Shown here: positions 25,371 to 33,832 of the stretch, piece by piece
Position numbering within the stretch: the stretch's first letter is position 1
How the letters are laid out: every line of letters starts with the position of its first letter
Source of the DNA: JAOAFX01 sp049700315
GTDB taxonomy: Bacteria > Hydrothermota > Tepidihabitantia > SM23-42 > JAOAFX01
Assembly (NCBI GenBank): GCA_049700315.1
Contig: JBNAVN010000005.1
Span: 1-64,000 of the forward strand
Direction: 5' to 3'
Length of the DNA: 64,000 nt
Program-made: the position numbers and the translations under genes
The notes under the pieces: model-generated
The model's input: the letters and a program-made list of their open reading frames with translations, nothing else
Databases searched by the model: none
Told to the model about the DNA's origin: nothing

Positions 25371-26807
25371 TCATCTCTCCATCAATACGATATTCTGGGT
25401 CTTTTGCCAGTTTTTTGTTTTGATTTGTACAAAATATACTCCGGCAGGAAGTTTGCATCCAGAATTGTCATCACCCTGCCATTTAACCCTGCCGATATTC
25501 AGGTGCGCATTTTTGAATTGAACAAAATCCTTTACGAGTCTTCCTGAGGCATTATATATCTTCAATTGAAAATCTTCAGGAATAGCAAAAGAAATCGTAA
25601 ATTCTGTTCCGGATAAAGTAGGATAAACTCTGAAATTTGTCTTGTTTGTAAGTTGCTGACTTCTTGATTCTTCAACTCCTGTTGATGCCACAAATTTATA
25701 ATAAGTGCTTTCAGGTGCGCATATCGGGTCTGTGTGCCATAAGTCAACACCATTTGCTACGCAAAAAGAATCCTCAGCCCATATAAAATAACCAAGTGTG
25801 CAACTCTGTGCAACTTCAGGAATATGAAAGTAATAAACATTTCCAGCAATACTGTCATGACCAACACCTATAAAGTCTCCACCATTGATCTTATAAAAAA
25901 GTGAGTCAGTGCCGATTCCTGTTGAATCAGTAATAGTTGACTGGACAATAAACGGACCTGCAAAACTCGTATCTTGCCAGATTGTAGTATTGGCAAATTC
26001 CGGCCCATGAACATCCCAGCCTGGTACATAGAGTTCACTTAATTTCAGAAAATTATCTACAATCATAAAATTCTGACTTGCACCGTTTGTGCTCTGTGCA
26101 GCAGCAACTCCATTAGCACCGCCAAATCTGCCAGGTACTACCCACTCATAAATCCAGCGTGTATCCACGGTTCCAAAATTATCTGTAAACTCCATATAAT
26201 CCCTTATCACGAGACAGGGCCAGAAATGATTACCGCTGAATGGAACCCTGACTTTGCCTTTCGCTACAACAACTTTTTGATGGGTCTCATTGGCAGTATA
26301 GGGTAGCCAGCCATCAATATAATATGTCCAGGTCCAGGCAGTATTCCAGCCACCGCCATCATAAATAGGATAGAAGTAGCATTTATAATCCGGCTGATAG
26401 TTTCCAATAAATCTGATTCCTCCAGTTTCAAAATCTATGCCCTGAACATACAGGTATATCTGGTTTTCAGAGAGATATGACCATACTGCACTATTATCAC
26501 CAAGTGTATCCAGTTCAATGACCTGGGCATTAGGAAATGTGTCCGGGGCAGGGGGGATACCCTGCGATGGATTAAGCAACTTGACACGGGCATATCCACC
26601 ACCTGGATATACGGTCAAATCCCACCAGGTGCGCATAGAATCAAATGGAGTCCATTCAAACAGATCAGCGTTCTGTTCGTATCTTGCACTTGTTCCAATG
26701 ACAAATGGAACATCGTTCTGCCGGATCTGGACTTCTGGTATTGCTGCTAAAAGAACCGGCATTAAAATCACGCTTATTAAAAAACATTTTTCACTTCTCG
26801 TAAGCAT
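25371..26807 (-). CDS. Secreted protein with C-terminal type IX-like sorting domain
   Basis: 478 residues. The start has a strong AAGGAGG site and a signal peptide (CFLISVILMPVLLAAIP). The body is rich in aromatic and Gly/Asp residues (WDLTVYPGGGYARVKLLNP, GGGWNTAWTWTYYIDGW) and does not match a family I recognise. Residues ~285-380 look like an Ig-like domain of the kind that pairs with calcium-site peptidases (TDSTGIGTDSLFYKINGG, GYFIWAEDSF). The last ~85 residues (QLKIYNASGRLVKDFVQ, LPAGVYFVQIKTKN, QNIVLM) are a clear sorting domain. No catalytic motif is seen. It stands alone, with its own promoter (TTGTCA-16-TATAAT). Confidence 0.82.
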   Translation of the reverse strand: MLTRSEKCFLISVILMPVLLAAIPEVQIRQNDVPFVIGTSARYEQNADLFEWTPFDSMRTWWDLTVYPGGGYARVKLLNPSQGIPPAPDTFPNAQVIELDTLGDNSAVWSYLSENQIYLYVQGIDFETGGIRFIGNYQPDYKCYFYPIYDGGGWNTAWTWTYYIDGWLPYTANETHQKVVVAKGKVRVPFSGNHFWPCLVIRDYMEFTDNFGTVDTRWIYEWVVPGRFGGANGVAAAQSTNGASQNFMIVDNFLKLSELYVPGWDVHGPEFANTTIWQDTSFAGPFIVQSTITDSTGIGTDSLFYKINGGDFIGVGHDSIAGNVYYFHIPEVAQSCTLGYFIWAEDSFCVANGVDLWHTDPICAPESTYYKFVASTGVEESRSQQLTNKTNFRVYPTLSGTEFTISFAIPEDFQLKIYNASGRLVKDFVQFKNAHLNIGRVKWQGDDNSGCKLPAGVYFVQIKTKNWQKTQNIVLMER

Positions 26808-26829
26808 AAAGCCTCCTTAGCTCTACTAT

Positions 26830-26857
26830 ATTATAATTAGAAATTGGAATTTGACAA
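26830..26857 (-). promoter_or_regulatory. Promoter of the secreted-protein gene (with Shine-Dalgarno leader)
   Basis: Minus strand TTGTCA (26857-26852), 16 bp, TATAAT (26835-26830). The start codon at 26807 is 22 bp away and has AAGGAGG, so this is a leadered transcript. Confidence 0.6.
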
Positions 26858-27115
26858 TACCGAGAATCAAAGCGCATCTTGAGGAGTAGTGCCCTGCCTT
26901 TTTACTCAAGACATGTTTTGCCGCCATAATTTTACAAAATTTTTCATATTGTCATCTCAACCTGATTCAATAGAATTTTAACGAAAACCGAAATTGCCCA
27001 ACATAACGCATTTCGTAACCGTATAATGTTAGACCATCAATTAAGGAATACAACGGCTTGTTATTATGTCGTTTGAAATAATTGGTGGTCTCACAGAATC
27101 ACAGAAATTGCAGGG

Positions 27116-27143
27116 TTGACTTTTTATTATTTTTGCGTATAAT
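27116..27143 (+). promoter_or_regulatory. Leaderless-type promoter of the rpmH operon
   Basis: TTGACT (27116-27121), 16 bp, TATAAT (27138-27143), 5 bp to the ATG at 27149. Confidence 0.8.
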
Positions 27144-27148
27144 TGATT

Positions 27149-27283
27149 ATGAAGAGAACTTATCAACCAAGCAATAGAAAGAGAAAAAAAACCCATGGTT
27201 TCAGGGCAAGAATGAAGACCAAAGACGGAAGAAAGGTTCTAAGCCGGCGAAGAAAAAAAGGCAGGAAACGTTTGGTTGTTTAA
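27149..27283 (+). CDS. rpmH: Ribosomal protein bL34
   Basis: 44 residues: starts MKRTYQPSNRKRKKTHGFRA and ends RRRKKGRKRLVV, the near-invariant L34 pattern of TYQPSxRKRxxxHGFRxRM and GRxVLxxRRxKGRxxL. L34 is a small basic protein of the large ribosomal subunit. It is the first gene of the classic rpmH-rnpA-yidD-yidC-jag-mnmE cluster. The -10 box ends 5 bp before the ATG and there is no Shine-Dalgarno sequence. Confidence 0.98.
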   Translation: MKRTYQPSNRKRKKTHGFRARMKTKDGRKVLSRRRKKGRKRLVV

Positions 27284-27291
27284 AGGTAAAA

Positions 27292-27633
27292 TTGCTTGAA
27301 AAAAAAGGTCATTCTGGACTTGATAAAAGAAGGATAATCCGTAATAAAAAGGAGATAATAGATTTATTAGCAAAGGGAACAAGATTTTCTTGCAATGAGT
27401 TTGTTATAATCTACAAACCCGACAGCGAACCTAAGGTTGGTTTTTTTGCCTCCGGGAAGATCAGAAGTGCGGTAAAACGGAACCGGGTAAAAAGAATTTT
27501 AAGGGAGGCATATAGAATGAATAAGGAAATATTTGAAGGGTTGAAGGTGATTTTTTACGCACATAATTTGCTTGATGCGGAAAATGTGCTTAATGGTTTT
27601 GCATCATTCAGAAAGGAGCGCTCAAATGGCTAA
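27292..27633 (+). CDS. rnpA: Ribonuclease P protein component
   Basis: 113 residues. RnpA binds the RNase P RNA and helps 5' maturation of tRNA precursors. The RNR signature is in SAVKRNRVKRILREAYR, and RIIRNKKEIIDLLAKGTRF is the N-terminal strand-helix region. The start is taken as TTG 27292 because no ATG/GTG is in a suitable place and AAAGGT precedes it; the protein is of normal length with it. It follows rpmH by 8 bp and overlaps yidD by 8 bases. Confidence 0.95.
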   Translation: MLEKKGHSGLDKRRIIRNKKEIIDLLAKGTRFSCNEFVIIYKPDSEPKVGFFASGKIRSAVKRNRVKRILREAYRMNKEIFEGLKVIFYAHNLLDAENVLNGFASFRKERSNG

Positions 27634-27895
27634 TCTGTTTTTCAGCGTCAAGCAATCAATTCTGCATTTTCTGATTTTTGTAATAAGGGTTTACCAGCAT
27701 ACATTTGGACTTGTTCTTCCGAATGCCTGCAGATTCACTCCGACTTGCTCCGAGTATTCAATTGAAGCCCTGAAACGTTTTGGAATCCTCAAAGGTGGAT
27801 TAATGGGTATTAGCCGTATTATGCGGTGTAATCCATTTTCCCCTGGCGGCTATGACCCGGTCTGTGCAAAAAGGATAGGCGACAATGGAAAATGA
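27626..27895 (+). CDS. yidD: Membrane protein insertion efficiency factor YidD
   Basis: 89 residues from ATG 27626, chosen because AAGGAG lies 8 bp upstream and the N-terminus then is MANLFFSVKQSILHFL, an amphipathic helix as in other YidD proteins. The hallmark CRFTPTCSEYSIEALKRFG and the terminal CNPFSPGGYDPV are both present. YidD is a small peripheral inner-membrane protein that assists YidC. It overlaps rnpA by 8 and yidC by 11 bases. Confidence 0.96.
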   Translation: MANLFFSVKQSILHFLIFVIRVYQHTFGLVLPNACRFTPTCSEYSIEALKRFGILKGGLMGISRIMRCNPFSPGGYDPVCAKRIGDNGK

Positions 27896-29381
27896 CCAGA
27901 AGCGTACCCTTGTTGCTTTTTTGCTGATCATTGTAATTCTGTTGATCTGGAGTTTTCTGGCAAAACCACCGGCGAGAAAAGCGGTTGTTGAACAACGAAC
28001 CGAGATAACAGATACTACAAAAGTACAGAAAAATGTTTCGGAAAATGTCCAGGTGTCAGGTGATACAATAATCATTGAACGCGAATATTTTCGCGCTGTT
28101 TTTTCAACAATTGGTGCGGGCGTAAAGAGTTTCTATATCAAAAAATATAATGTTGATATTGTACCGGAATCAGGAATACTTTTTCTGACAAAGATCGCTG
28201 ATTCCATTTTTGACTTCAATTATGAATTATACGATGATTCTCTGGTGTTCTTCAGAGAAGTCAAAAACAAAAAACTCGTTAAGGTTTATCGATTTAATGA
28301 GAAACAGGGATTCACATTAAGCATAAATTACCCTGATGCAGTCAATCAGACTCTGAGTCTGAAATCGGGAATAAGAATTACTGAGAAAAAGAATCAAACC
28401 GATGACCTCAGGCATTTCAATGCCTATGTGCAAAGTAATAAATTTAACAATATCACTAAAAATATAAAAGACCGATTTGTATATAAAGATAACTGGGAAT
28501 GGTTCGCGCTGAGGAATAAGTATTTTGTTTTGATTGTCAATAACTTGAATACACATGGCTATTCTGAATTTTACAAACTCACAAAATGTTCAAACAAAGA
28601 TGAAATAAGCTTAGGCTATCTTGGTTGTGCAATGGGTGGTAATACAGGCCGCTACGGAATGGAGATATTTGCTGATTCTGTTTTGAATATTTCCGCTTTA
28701 TTCCTGCCAATTATACATTCAGAACTTGCAAAATATAACAAAGGTTATGAACAGATTGCCAGTGGTGGTATCTGGGGACCAATTGCAAGGATTATCATTT
28801 TGGTCCTGAACATTTTCTATTCGTTGTTTAAGAATTATGGAGTTGCGATTATTGTCTTTGCAATTTTGTTCAAGATAATATTCTTTCCTTTATCTCGCCA
28901 AATGCTGATTTCTCAACAGAAGATGCAGATGGTCCAGCCCGAATTGAAGAAATTGCAAGACAAATATAAGAACGACCCACAGGCATTGAATCGGGAAATG
29001 ATGCATCTTTATAAGACCTACAAGGTCAATCCATTTTCTGGATGTTTGCCACTTTTGATTCAGTTTCCGATATTCATTGCCCTTTATCAGGTGCTTTCCA
29101 CATCTTTTGAATTTCGCGGTGCGCCTTTTATTCTCTGGATTACAGATCTGTCAATCAAGGATCCGTATTATGTTTTGCCGATCAGCATGGGTGTATTGAT
29201 GTTTGTACAATCTTTAATGACTACTGTTGACCCAAGACAGAGATTAATGGTCATTATGATGCCAGTGGTGATGATTTTTGTGTTTTTGAACTTTCCATCA
29301 GGCTTGCAACTATATTGGTTCACTTATAATATTCTGTCCATTATTGAGCAGTTTGTGATAAAAAAGAAAGTTATTCGTTAG
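27885..29381 (+). CDS. yidC: Membrane protein insertase YidC
   Basis: 498 residues, Gram-negative-type YidC with an N-terminal membrane anchor (LVAFLLIIVILLIWSFL) and a large periplasmic domain (about 45-300), then the five-segment insertase core. The core reads NYGVAIIVFAILFKIIFFPLS, MVQPELKKLQDKYKNDPQAL, SGCLPLLIQFPIFIALYQVL and FPSGLQLYWFTYNILSI. The large periplasmic domain supports a diderm envelope. YidC inserts inner-membrane proteins alone or with SecYEG; secDF is also in this window. Next comes jag after 64 bp, with a small palindrome between. Confidence 0.97.
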   Translation: MENDQKRTLVAFLLIIVILLIWSFLAKPPARKAVVEQRTEITDTTKVQKNVSENVQVSGDTIIIEREYFRAVFSTIGAGVKSFYIKKYNVDIVPESGILFLTKIADSIFDFNYELYDDSLVFFREVKNKKLVKVYRFNEKQGFTLSINYPDAVNQTLSLKSGIRITEKKNQTDDLRHFNAYVQSNKFNNITKNIKDRFVYKDNWEWFALRNKYFVLIVNNLNTHGYSEFYKLTKCSNKDEISLGYLGCAMGGNTGRYGMEIFADSVLNISALFLPIIHSELAKYNKGYEQIASGGIWGPIARIIILVLNIFYSLFKNYGVAIIVFAILFKIIFFPLSRQMLISQQKMQMVQPELKKLQDKYKNDPQALNREMMHLYKTYKVNPFSGCLPLLIQFPIFIALYQVLSTSFEFRGAPFILWITDLSIKDPYYVLPISMGVLMFVQSLMTTVDPRQRLMVIMMPVVMIFVFLNFPSGLQLYWFTYNILSIIEQFVIKKKVIR

Positions 29382-29397
29382 TTGTTGAATTTTTTGT

Positions 29398-29412
29398 CCT
29401 GCATTATGCAGG
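29398..29412. repeat. Short palindrome between yidC and jag
   Basis: CCTGCA, loop TTA, TGCAGG. It resembles the TTTA-loop hairpins after ppdK (45268-45321) in size and in its CAGGCA right edge. No T-tract follows. Confidence 0.5.
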
Positions 29413-29445
29413 CATTGGTCTTTAATAAAAAAAGAGGAGGCATAA

Positions 29446-30060
29446 ATGAAAACGATTGAGGCTACAGGAAAAGACCTGAATGAAGCGATCGCTCAGGGAA
29501 TCAAGATATTAGGGGTTATCCAGGATGAGATAACCTATGAAATTCTTTCTCAAAGTGAAACAGAAACCAAGGTCAAGATAACAATAAAAGAGCCTCGTCA
29601 GTATCTGCAAACTCTTACAAATTATGTGTTGACGAGTATGGGGTTCAAGGTTGGCATTACAGTAACCAAAGATGAACAGGGATTTAATATTAGTATCAAA
29701 ACAAGGCATGCTGATTCGTTGCTTATCGGTAAAAACGGAGAGAATCTCTGGGCTTTACAGTATATCATTTCAAGACTTGTGAAAAGATTTTATTCTAATA
29801 TTAAAATTCTGGTTGATGTTAATGGTTATCGCCAGCACCGTAATAATTTCCTGAGAAAAAAGGCTGAAGCAATTGCGCGCATTGTCTTGCAGACCGGCCG
29901 GGAGATGGCTCTGGATCCAATGACACCCCGAGAAGAAAGGATAGTAACCAACAAAATAAATGAACTGAAAGGTGTAAAACTATATTCAATCGGTAGAGGC
30001 AGTAATAGAACTATCATCATTGCACCTACCGTGGAAAATAGTGAAGAGTCAAAAGAGTAG
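29446..30060 (+). CDS. jag: RNA-binding protein Jag / KhpB (EloR)
   Basis: 204 residues. Order: Jag-N domain (about 1-50, MKTIEATGKDLNEAIAQG), a short linker, KH domain (about 70-135, with the loop SLLIGKNGENLWALQYIISR) and R3H domain (about 140-200, MTPREERIVTNKINE and IGRGSNRTIIIAP). KhpB proteins bind RNA and in Gram-positive bacteria affect cell elongation; the role in diderms is less clear. A GAGGAGG site precedes the ATG. Position between yidC and mnmE is the conserved one. Confidence 0.96.
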   Translation: MKTIEATGKDLNEAIAQGIKILGVIQDEITYEILSQSETETKVKITIKEPRQYLQTLTNYVLTSMGFKVGITVTKDEQGFNISIKTRHADSLLIGKNGENLWALQYIISRLVKRFYSNIKILVDVNGYRQHRNNFLRKKAEAIARIVLQTGREMALDPMTPREERIVTNKINELKGVKLYSIGRGSNRTIIIAPTVENSEESKE

Positions 30061-30065
30061 AAAAT

Positions 30066-31406
30066 GTGAATGATACGATTGTTGCATGTGCAACACCTGC
30101 CGGCTATTCAAGCATTGCTGTAATCAGGTTCAGCGGTGATGAGGCGATAAATCTTCTAAGAAAGATTTTTGTTTCTTCACAGAATATCTCAGTCTTCTTA
30201 GCTGGTCATGTTTATTATGGCAAAATCGTAAATCCGTCAAATCAAGAAATCATTGATTATGGATTAGCCACTGTGTTCTTTGCACCCAATTCTTACACAG
30301 GCGAAAATGTTGTGGAAATTTCTTGTCATGGAAATCCCATGATCGTTGACCGTATCGTCAAAATTGCGCTGAAACTTGGTGCACGGATTGCCCAGCGTGG
30401 CGAATTTACAAAGCGGGCTTTTTTGAATAACAGGATTGACCTGATTCAGGCTGAGGCAGTGCTGGATACGGTCTATGCCAATTGTGACACGGTTAGAAAA
30501 CTTGCTATCTATCAACTTGAAGGGAAACTTTCAGAATTCATTGAGAGAATAAAAACTGAGATAGTTTCCTTTCTAACCAGAATTGAGGCAAATATTGATT
30601 TTCCCGAGGAAGAGGAAACCGGCTTTGACAGAAATGAATTCAGGAGAGAAATCAGTGAGATACAGAAAAAAATACTAAGTCTATTAGAGTCAGCAGAACA
30701 GGGAATAAAATTAAAACAGGGTTATAAAGTTGTCATTGCTGGAAGGACGAATGTTGGAAAATCCACGCTCTTTAATAGATTACTTGGCTATGACCGGGCA
30801 ATTGTTCATGAAACACCAGGGACCACAAGAGATTATCTTGAAGAACCGGTGGAGATAGAAGGAATTCTGGTCAGATTGATTGATACCGCAGGAATCTTTC
30901 TGGAGGCAGGCGGTCCTGATGATATTGCGAGTAAACGAAGTGAAGAATTGTTGAAGAATGCTGATTTGATACTACAGATTTTTGATGGTGCTGAAGCAAT
31001 GAATGAACAAGACGCTTATCTTTATAATTTAATGAAAGACCTCAATAAAATTTATATCATTAACAAGATTGATTTGAATATTGCGCTGAAGGAAAGTGAG
31101 ATATTAGGTGATGCGATAAAAATTTCCGCAAAAAATGGCGAAAATATTGATATCTTAAAAAGGGCTATTAAAGAACATTTGTTCCCTGAAATGCCCAACG
31201 AAAATATTCTGATAACAAGAACGCGTCAGATTGAAGCGCTAAAAGCGCTGTACAAATGTCTTTCAAATACCGGGGAATCTCAAACATTGGAGACGGTCGC
31301 ATTTGAGTTGCATAATGCACTTGATATCATTGGTGAACTCACAGGAAGGGTATTCCGTGAGGATATCCTCAACAAGATATTTGAAGAATTCTGTGTCGGC
31401 AAATAA
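30066..31406 (+). CDS. mnmE: tRNA modification GTPase MnmE
   Basis: 446 residues. With MnmG it makes 5-carboxymethylaminomethyl-uridine at wobble U34. The N-terminal folate-binding domain starts NDTIVACATPAGYSSIAVIR. The G domain (about 215-370) has GRTNVGKSTLFNRLLG (G1), a DTAG motif in LIDTAGIF (G3) and NKID (G4). The C-terminus ends FCVGK, the conserved CxGK that takes part in catalysis. The GTG start lies 5 bp after the jag stop. mnmG does not follow; the next gene is convergent. Confidence 0.97.
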   Translation: MNDTIVACATPAGYSSIAVIRFSGDEAINLLRKIFVSSQNISVFLAGHVYYGKIVNPSNQEIIDYGLATVFFAPNSYTGENVVEISCHGNPMIVDRIVKIALKLGARIAQRGEFTKRAFLNNRIDLIQAEAVLDTVYANCDTVRKLAIYQLEGKLSEFIERIKTEIVSFLTRIEANIDFPEEEETGFDRNEFRREISEIQKKILSLLESAEQGIKLKQGYKVVIAGRTNVGKSTLFNRLLGYDRAIVHETPGTTRDYLEEPVEIEGILVRLIDTAGIFLEAGGPDDIASKRSEELLKNADLILQIFDGAEAMNEQDAYLYNLMKDLNKIYIINKIDLNIALKESEILGDAIKISAKNGENIDILKRAIKEHLFPEMPNENILITRTRQIEALKALYKCLSNTGESQTLETVAFELHNALDIIGELTGRVFREDILNKIFEEFCVGK

Positions 31407-32873
31407 TCAGTCTTTTATTACAGTCATACCGGGTTCAAACGCCATTTTCCAGAGATTAGTCAAAGTAAGCGTATCAAGTTTTTCAATTGATACAGCGTAT
31501 ATTTCATATATTTGTTTTTTCGTTCGCAGACTATTGAAAATGTCTTTGTAGTAAATCGGGGCATCAATAAATTCTATTGAATCTTTTTCTATCGCCCTCT
31601 CTCTGATTGACTTGAATTTTTCGCTGAAATCTTCAAATATTGAAGAGTAAATAAGCAAAAGATACTTTTCCTTTCTGAGCAAGTTTTCGTCTTTCTTTAT
31701 GATTTCACGAATCTGCAAATTTTTGATGTTTCTCAATGCTGTGGGAATGTTAGATTCAGATTGCAGAATGGTTCCATCAAAATAGAAAACAATGTTCGGC
31801 GGAACAAGGGCAAATAGATATGTATTATTGTATTTCTTTTTTAGAGATTCAACCCTCTGCGCAATCAATAACGGAAACTTTGAATTATAAATAAGGGTAT
31901 TATGACCAATTAGAATATTGAAGAAAAAAATCAGTGCCAGCAGATAATAGCGAATTTTCTTGAGTTTATACAGGAGTGCAGCTGAAAAAAGTGAAAGGAA
32001 CGGTATCAAAGGATAGGCAAGCCGCAGATACGGATAGTAAAATCCTAGCACAATGAAAAAGATTATTATTATTGCGAGAATGAAATAGTCTGTTTTCTCC
32101 TTCATACGATAGAAAATTCCAGAAAGAAAAATGAGCGGTGCAAAACGGATTATATAATACAAGAATTTAAGGTGGTTTATACCAAGGAGTTTTCCATGAC
32201 GTTGGGTTATATTTGTGATTGATACAATCTTAATGAATATAATAATATAGGGGAGAAGTAGTAAAATTGGAATAATAATAGCGAATATAAACCAGGATTT
32301 ATTGAGTTCTTTTCGGCGGGTAGTGCCAATGAATAAGAAAATCAAGAAAAGCACAGGTCCGGTGTATTTTGTATAACAAGCGAAAACAGTGAATAAACAA
32401 CAAAAAAGATAATAAACAATTTGATTTGCTTTGATTGATTGATAAAAAAAATAAACTGCTCCAACAAAAAACAAAAGAAAAAATGCATCACTCAGCCCGG
32501 ACTTGGAGAAAAAAAAGAAAAATTCTGTGGAGATAAACAATATAACTGCAATAAGCCCGGTGATTTCATTGTACAGACTCTTTCCAAAAGAGAAAAGAAA
32601 ATATATAGTAACTGCAGAAGAAATGATTGAGATTAGGGGCATTAGCCAGGCGTGTTCACCAAAAATCTTGAATAGCAGTGCAATAATCATCTGATATAGG
32701 GGTGGGGTCTGAAAGTTAAAGGGTTTGCCTTGCGCACCCATTGTTGCCAGGTATTTTGCCTGCAGGACAAAGGCACCTTCATCCCAGTCAATCAATGAAA
32801 GATTTTTGAGGTTCAGTATGTTTGCAATAACAAATATTAGGACAATAATGTGGATTAGATATATTTTCTTCAC
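31407..32873 (-). CDS. Membrane glycosyltransferase of the GT39/ArnT-like type
   Basis: 488 residues with about ten hydrophobic segments. The first periplasmic loop has SLIDWDEGAFVLQAKYL, where the acidic pair matches the catalytic DE of polyprenyl-phosphate-sugar-dependent transferases (GT39/GT83, PMT-2 group). The second loop, ATMGAQGKPFNFQTPPLYQ, also fits. The C-terminal ~130 residues are a soluble domain. Such enzymes move a sugar from a lipid carrier to a protein, lipid A or a glycan on the outer face of the inner membrane; acceptor unknown. Last gene of the minus-strand glmU-argS cluster. Its GTG start has no clear Shine-Dalgarno. Confidence 0.82.
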   Translation of the reverse strand: MKKIYLIHIIVLIFVIANILNLKNLSLIDWDEGAFVLQAKYLATMGAQGKPFNFQTPPLYQMIIALLFKIFGEHAWLMPLISIISSAVTIYFLFSFGKSLYNEITGLIAVILFISTEFFFFFSKSGLSDAFFLLFFVGAVYFFYQSIKANQIVYYLFCCLFTVFACYTKYTGPVLFLIFLFIGTTRRKELNKSWFIFAIIIPILLLLPYIIIFIKIVSITNITQRHGKLLGINHLKFLYYIIRFAPLIFLSGIFYRMKEKTDYFILAIIIIFFIVLGFYYPYLRLAYPLIPFLSLFSAALLYKLKKIRYYLLALIFFFNILIGHNTLIYNSKFPLLIAQRVESLKKKYNNTYLFALVPPNIVFYFDGTILQSESNIPTALRNIKNLQIREIIKKDENLLRKEKYLLLIYSSIFEDFSEKFKSIRERAIEKDSIEFIDAPIYYKDIFNSLRTKKQIYEIYAVSIEKLDTLTLTNLWKMAFEPGMTVIKD

Positions 32874-32949
32874 GATTTTGACTTACTTACAATCATATGT
32901 ATTGCAATAGTGAATATGTATTAGCCCAACACCTAATTCAAAGTCTCTT

Positions 32950-33294
32950 TCATTCCTCACGCCAGAACAAAATTCTGCCACAATTTGGGCAGGTCACAAT
33001 TTCATTGCTTTTTGTTAACATTTCAGTTGGCAATTGCTGGAAGCAGCCAAAACAGAATCCATTTTTTACTTCCGCGATCGCGAGCGGATAACGTTTTCTT
33101 ATCCGCTCATAGACCTCTGCATACTCTTTTGGGATTTGTTTCAGTAAGCCGCTTCTTTCTCTTTTCAAACTCAATAACCCTACTTCTTCATCAATCCTAA
33201 AACCTATTTTCTTATCTGCTTCTTTGTCCGCAATAAGATTATCCAAATCAAAAAGTCTTTTCAAAAGACGCATAATATCTATTTCTTCATTCAT
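32950..33294 (-). CDS. Small C4-type zinc-ribbon protein with N-terminal helix (COG1579-like)
   Basis: About 114 residues from ATG 33294, two bases after the EIIA stop, with GAGG upstream. The first ~60 residues are charged and helical (LDNLIADKEADKKIGF, LSLKRERSGLLKQIPKEY). The C-terminus holds CFGCFQQLP and CPNCGRILFW, giving the CxxC...CxxC zinc ribbon seen at the end of COG1579 proteins, and LPTEM with the I...GG-like context. Full-length COG1579 proteins are ~240 residues with a long coiled coil, so this is a short form. Function unknown; binding nucleic acid or protein is plausible. Confidence 0.8.
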   Translation of the reverse strand: MNEEIDIMRLLKRLFDLDNLIADKEADKKIGFRIDEEVGLLSLKRERSGLLKQIPKEYAEVYERIRKRYPLAIAEVKNGFCFGCFQQLPTEMLTKSNEIVTCPNCGRILFWREE

Positions 33295-33296
33295 AA

Positions 33297-33764
33297 TCAC
33301 CTCTTCTTGGAGATTGCCTTTTCTATTTCATTTATTAGGGCAATGAATTCATCCGGGGTTGTTGGTTTGTTCATCAGACTGCCTTTGGTCATTTCCTTTG
33401 ATATTTGGACAACCCTTCCTAATGTTATCAAGTATTGATTTCCAGGATCCTGAGGTGGCGCAATAATCAGGAAAAATAATGATACCGGTTTTTTATCAAT
33501 GGCATTGAAATTTATTGGTTTTACTGTTCTACCAACCGCGATTTCTAATTTGCTTACCGCAAGTGAACGGCAATGAGGAATTGCAATACCCTTGCCAATG
33601 CCAGTAGAACCAAGTTCTTCCCTTTTCAAAAGCGTTGAATAGATCAATTCAGCATCAGTTTTGCTTTTTATCATATACACAAGATCTTTCAATACCTCTT
33701 CTTTTTTTGTTGATTTCAATTCCAGATTTATTCTTTCTCTGGACAAAAGACTTGCAAGATTCAT
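33297..33764 (-). CDS. PTS EIIA domain protein (PtsN/FruA-IIA-like)
   Basis: 155 residues, a single EIIA domain of the mannitol/fructose/Ntr group. The phosphorylation site is H64 in GIGKGIAIPHCRS, preceded by LLKREELGSTG, both conserved. The rest (PVSLFFLIIAPPQDPGNQY) is the usual second half. No EIIB, EIIC, HPr or EI gene is in the window, so a regulatory PtsN-like role is more likely than sugar transport, by inference. The gene lies between argS and the zinc-ribbon gene in a minus-strand cluster. Confidence 0.9.
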   Translation of the reverse strand: MNLASLLSRERINLELKSTKKEEVLKDLVYMIKSKTDAELIYSTLLKREELGSTGIGKGIAIPHCRSLAVSKLEIAVGRTVKPINFNAIDKKPVSLFFLIIAPPQDPGNQYLITLGRVVQISKEMTKGSLMNKPTTPDEFIALINEIEKAISKKR

Positions 33765-33832
33765 TTAACCTCCCTATTGTTAAATGTTAAGATCCAAACA
33801 CCAAATTCCAAACAAAATTGGGAATTTTTTCA

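Larger units (their letters stand above)
26808..27148. other. Intergenic region with two divergent promoters
   Basis: The left end holds the Shine-Dalgarno and promoter of the minus-strand secreted protein, the right end the rpmH promoter. The middle ~230 bp has no gene that I can support and no cluster of DnaA boxes. Confidence 0.6.

Noticed and set aside
26980..27030. Possible third, degraded copy of the 99-bp repeat (TTTTAACGAAAAC ... AACCGTAT)
   Set aside because: Only short pieces match, and no gapless alignment is possible by eye.
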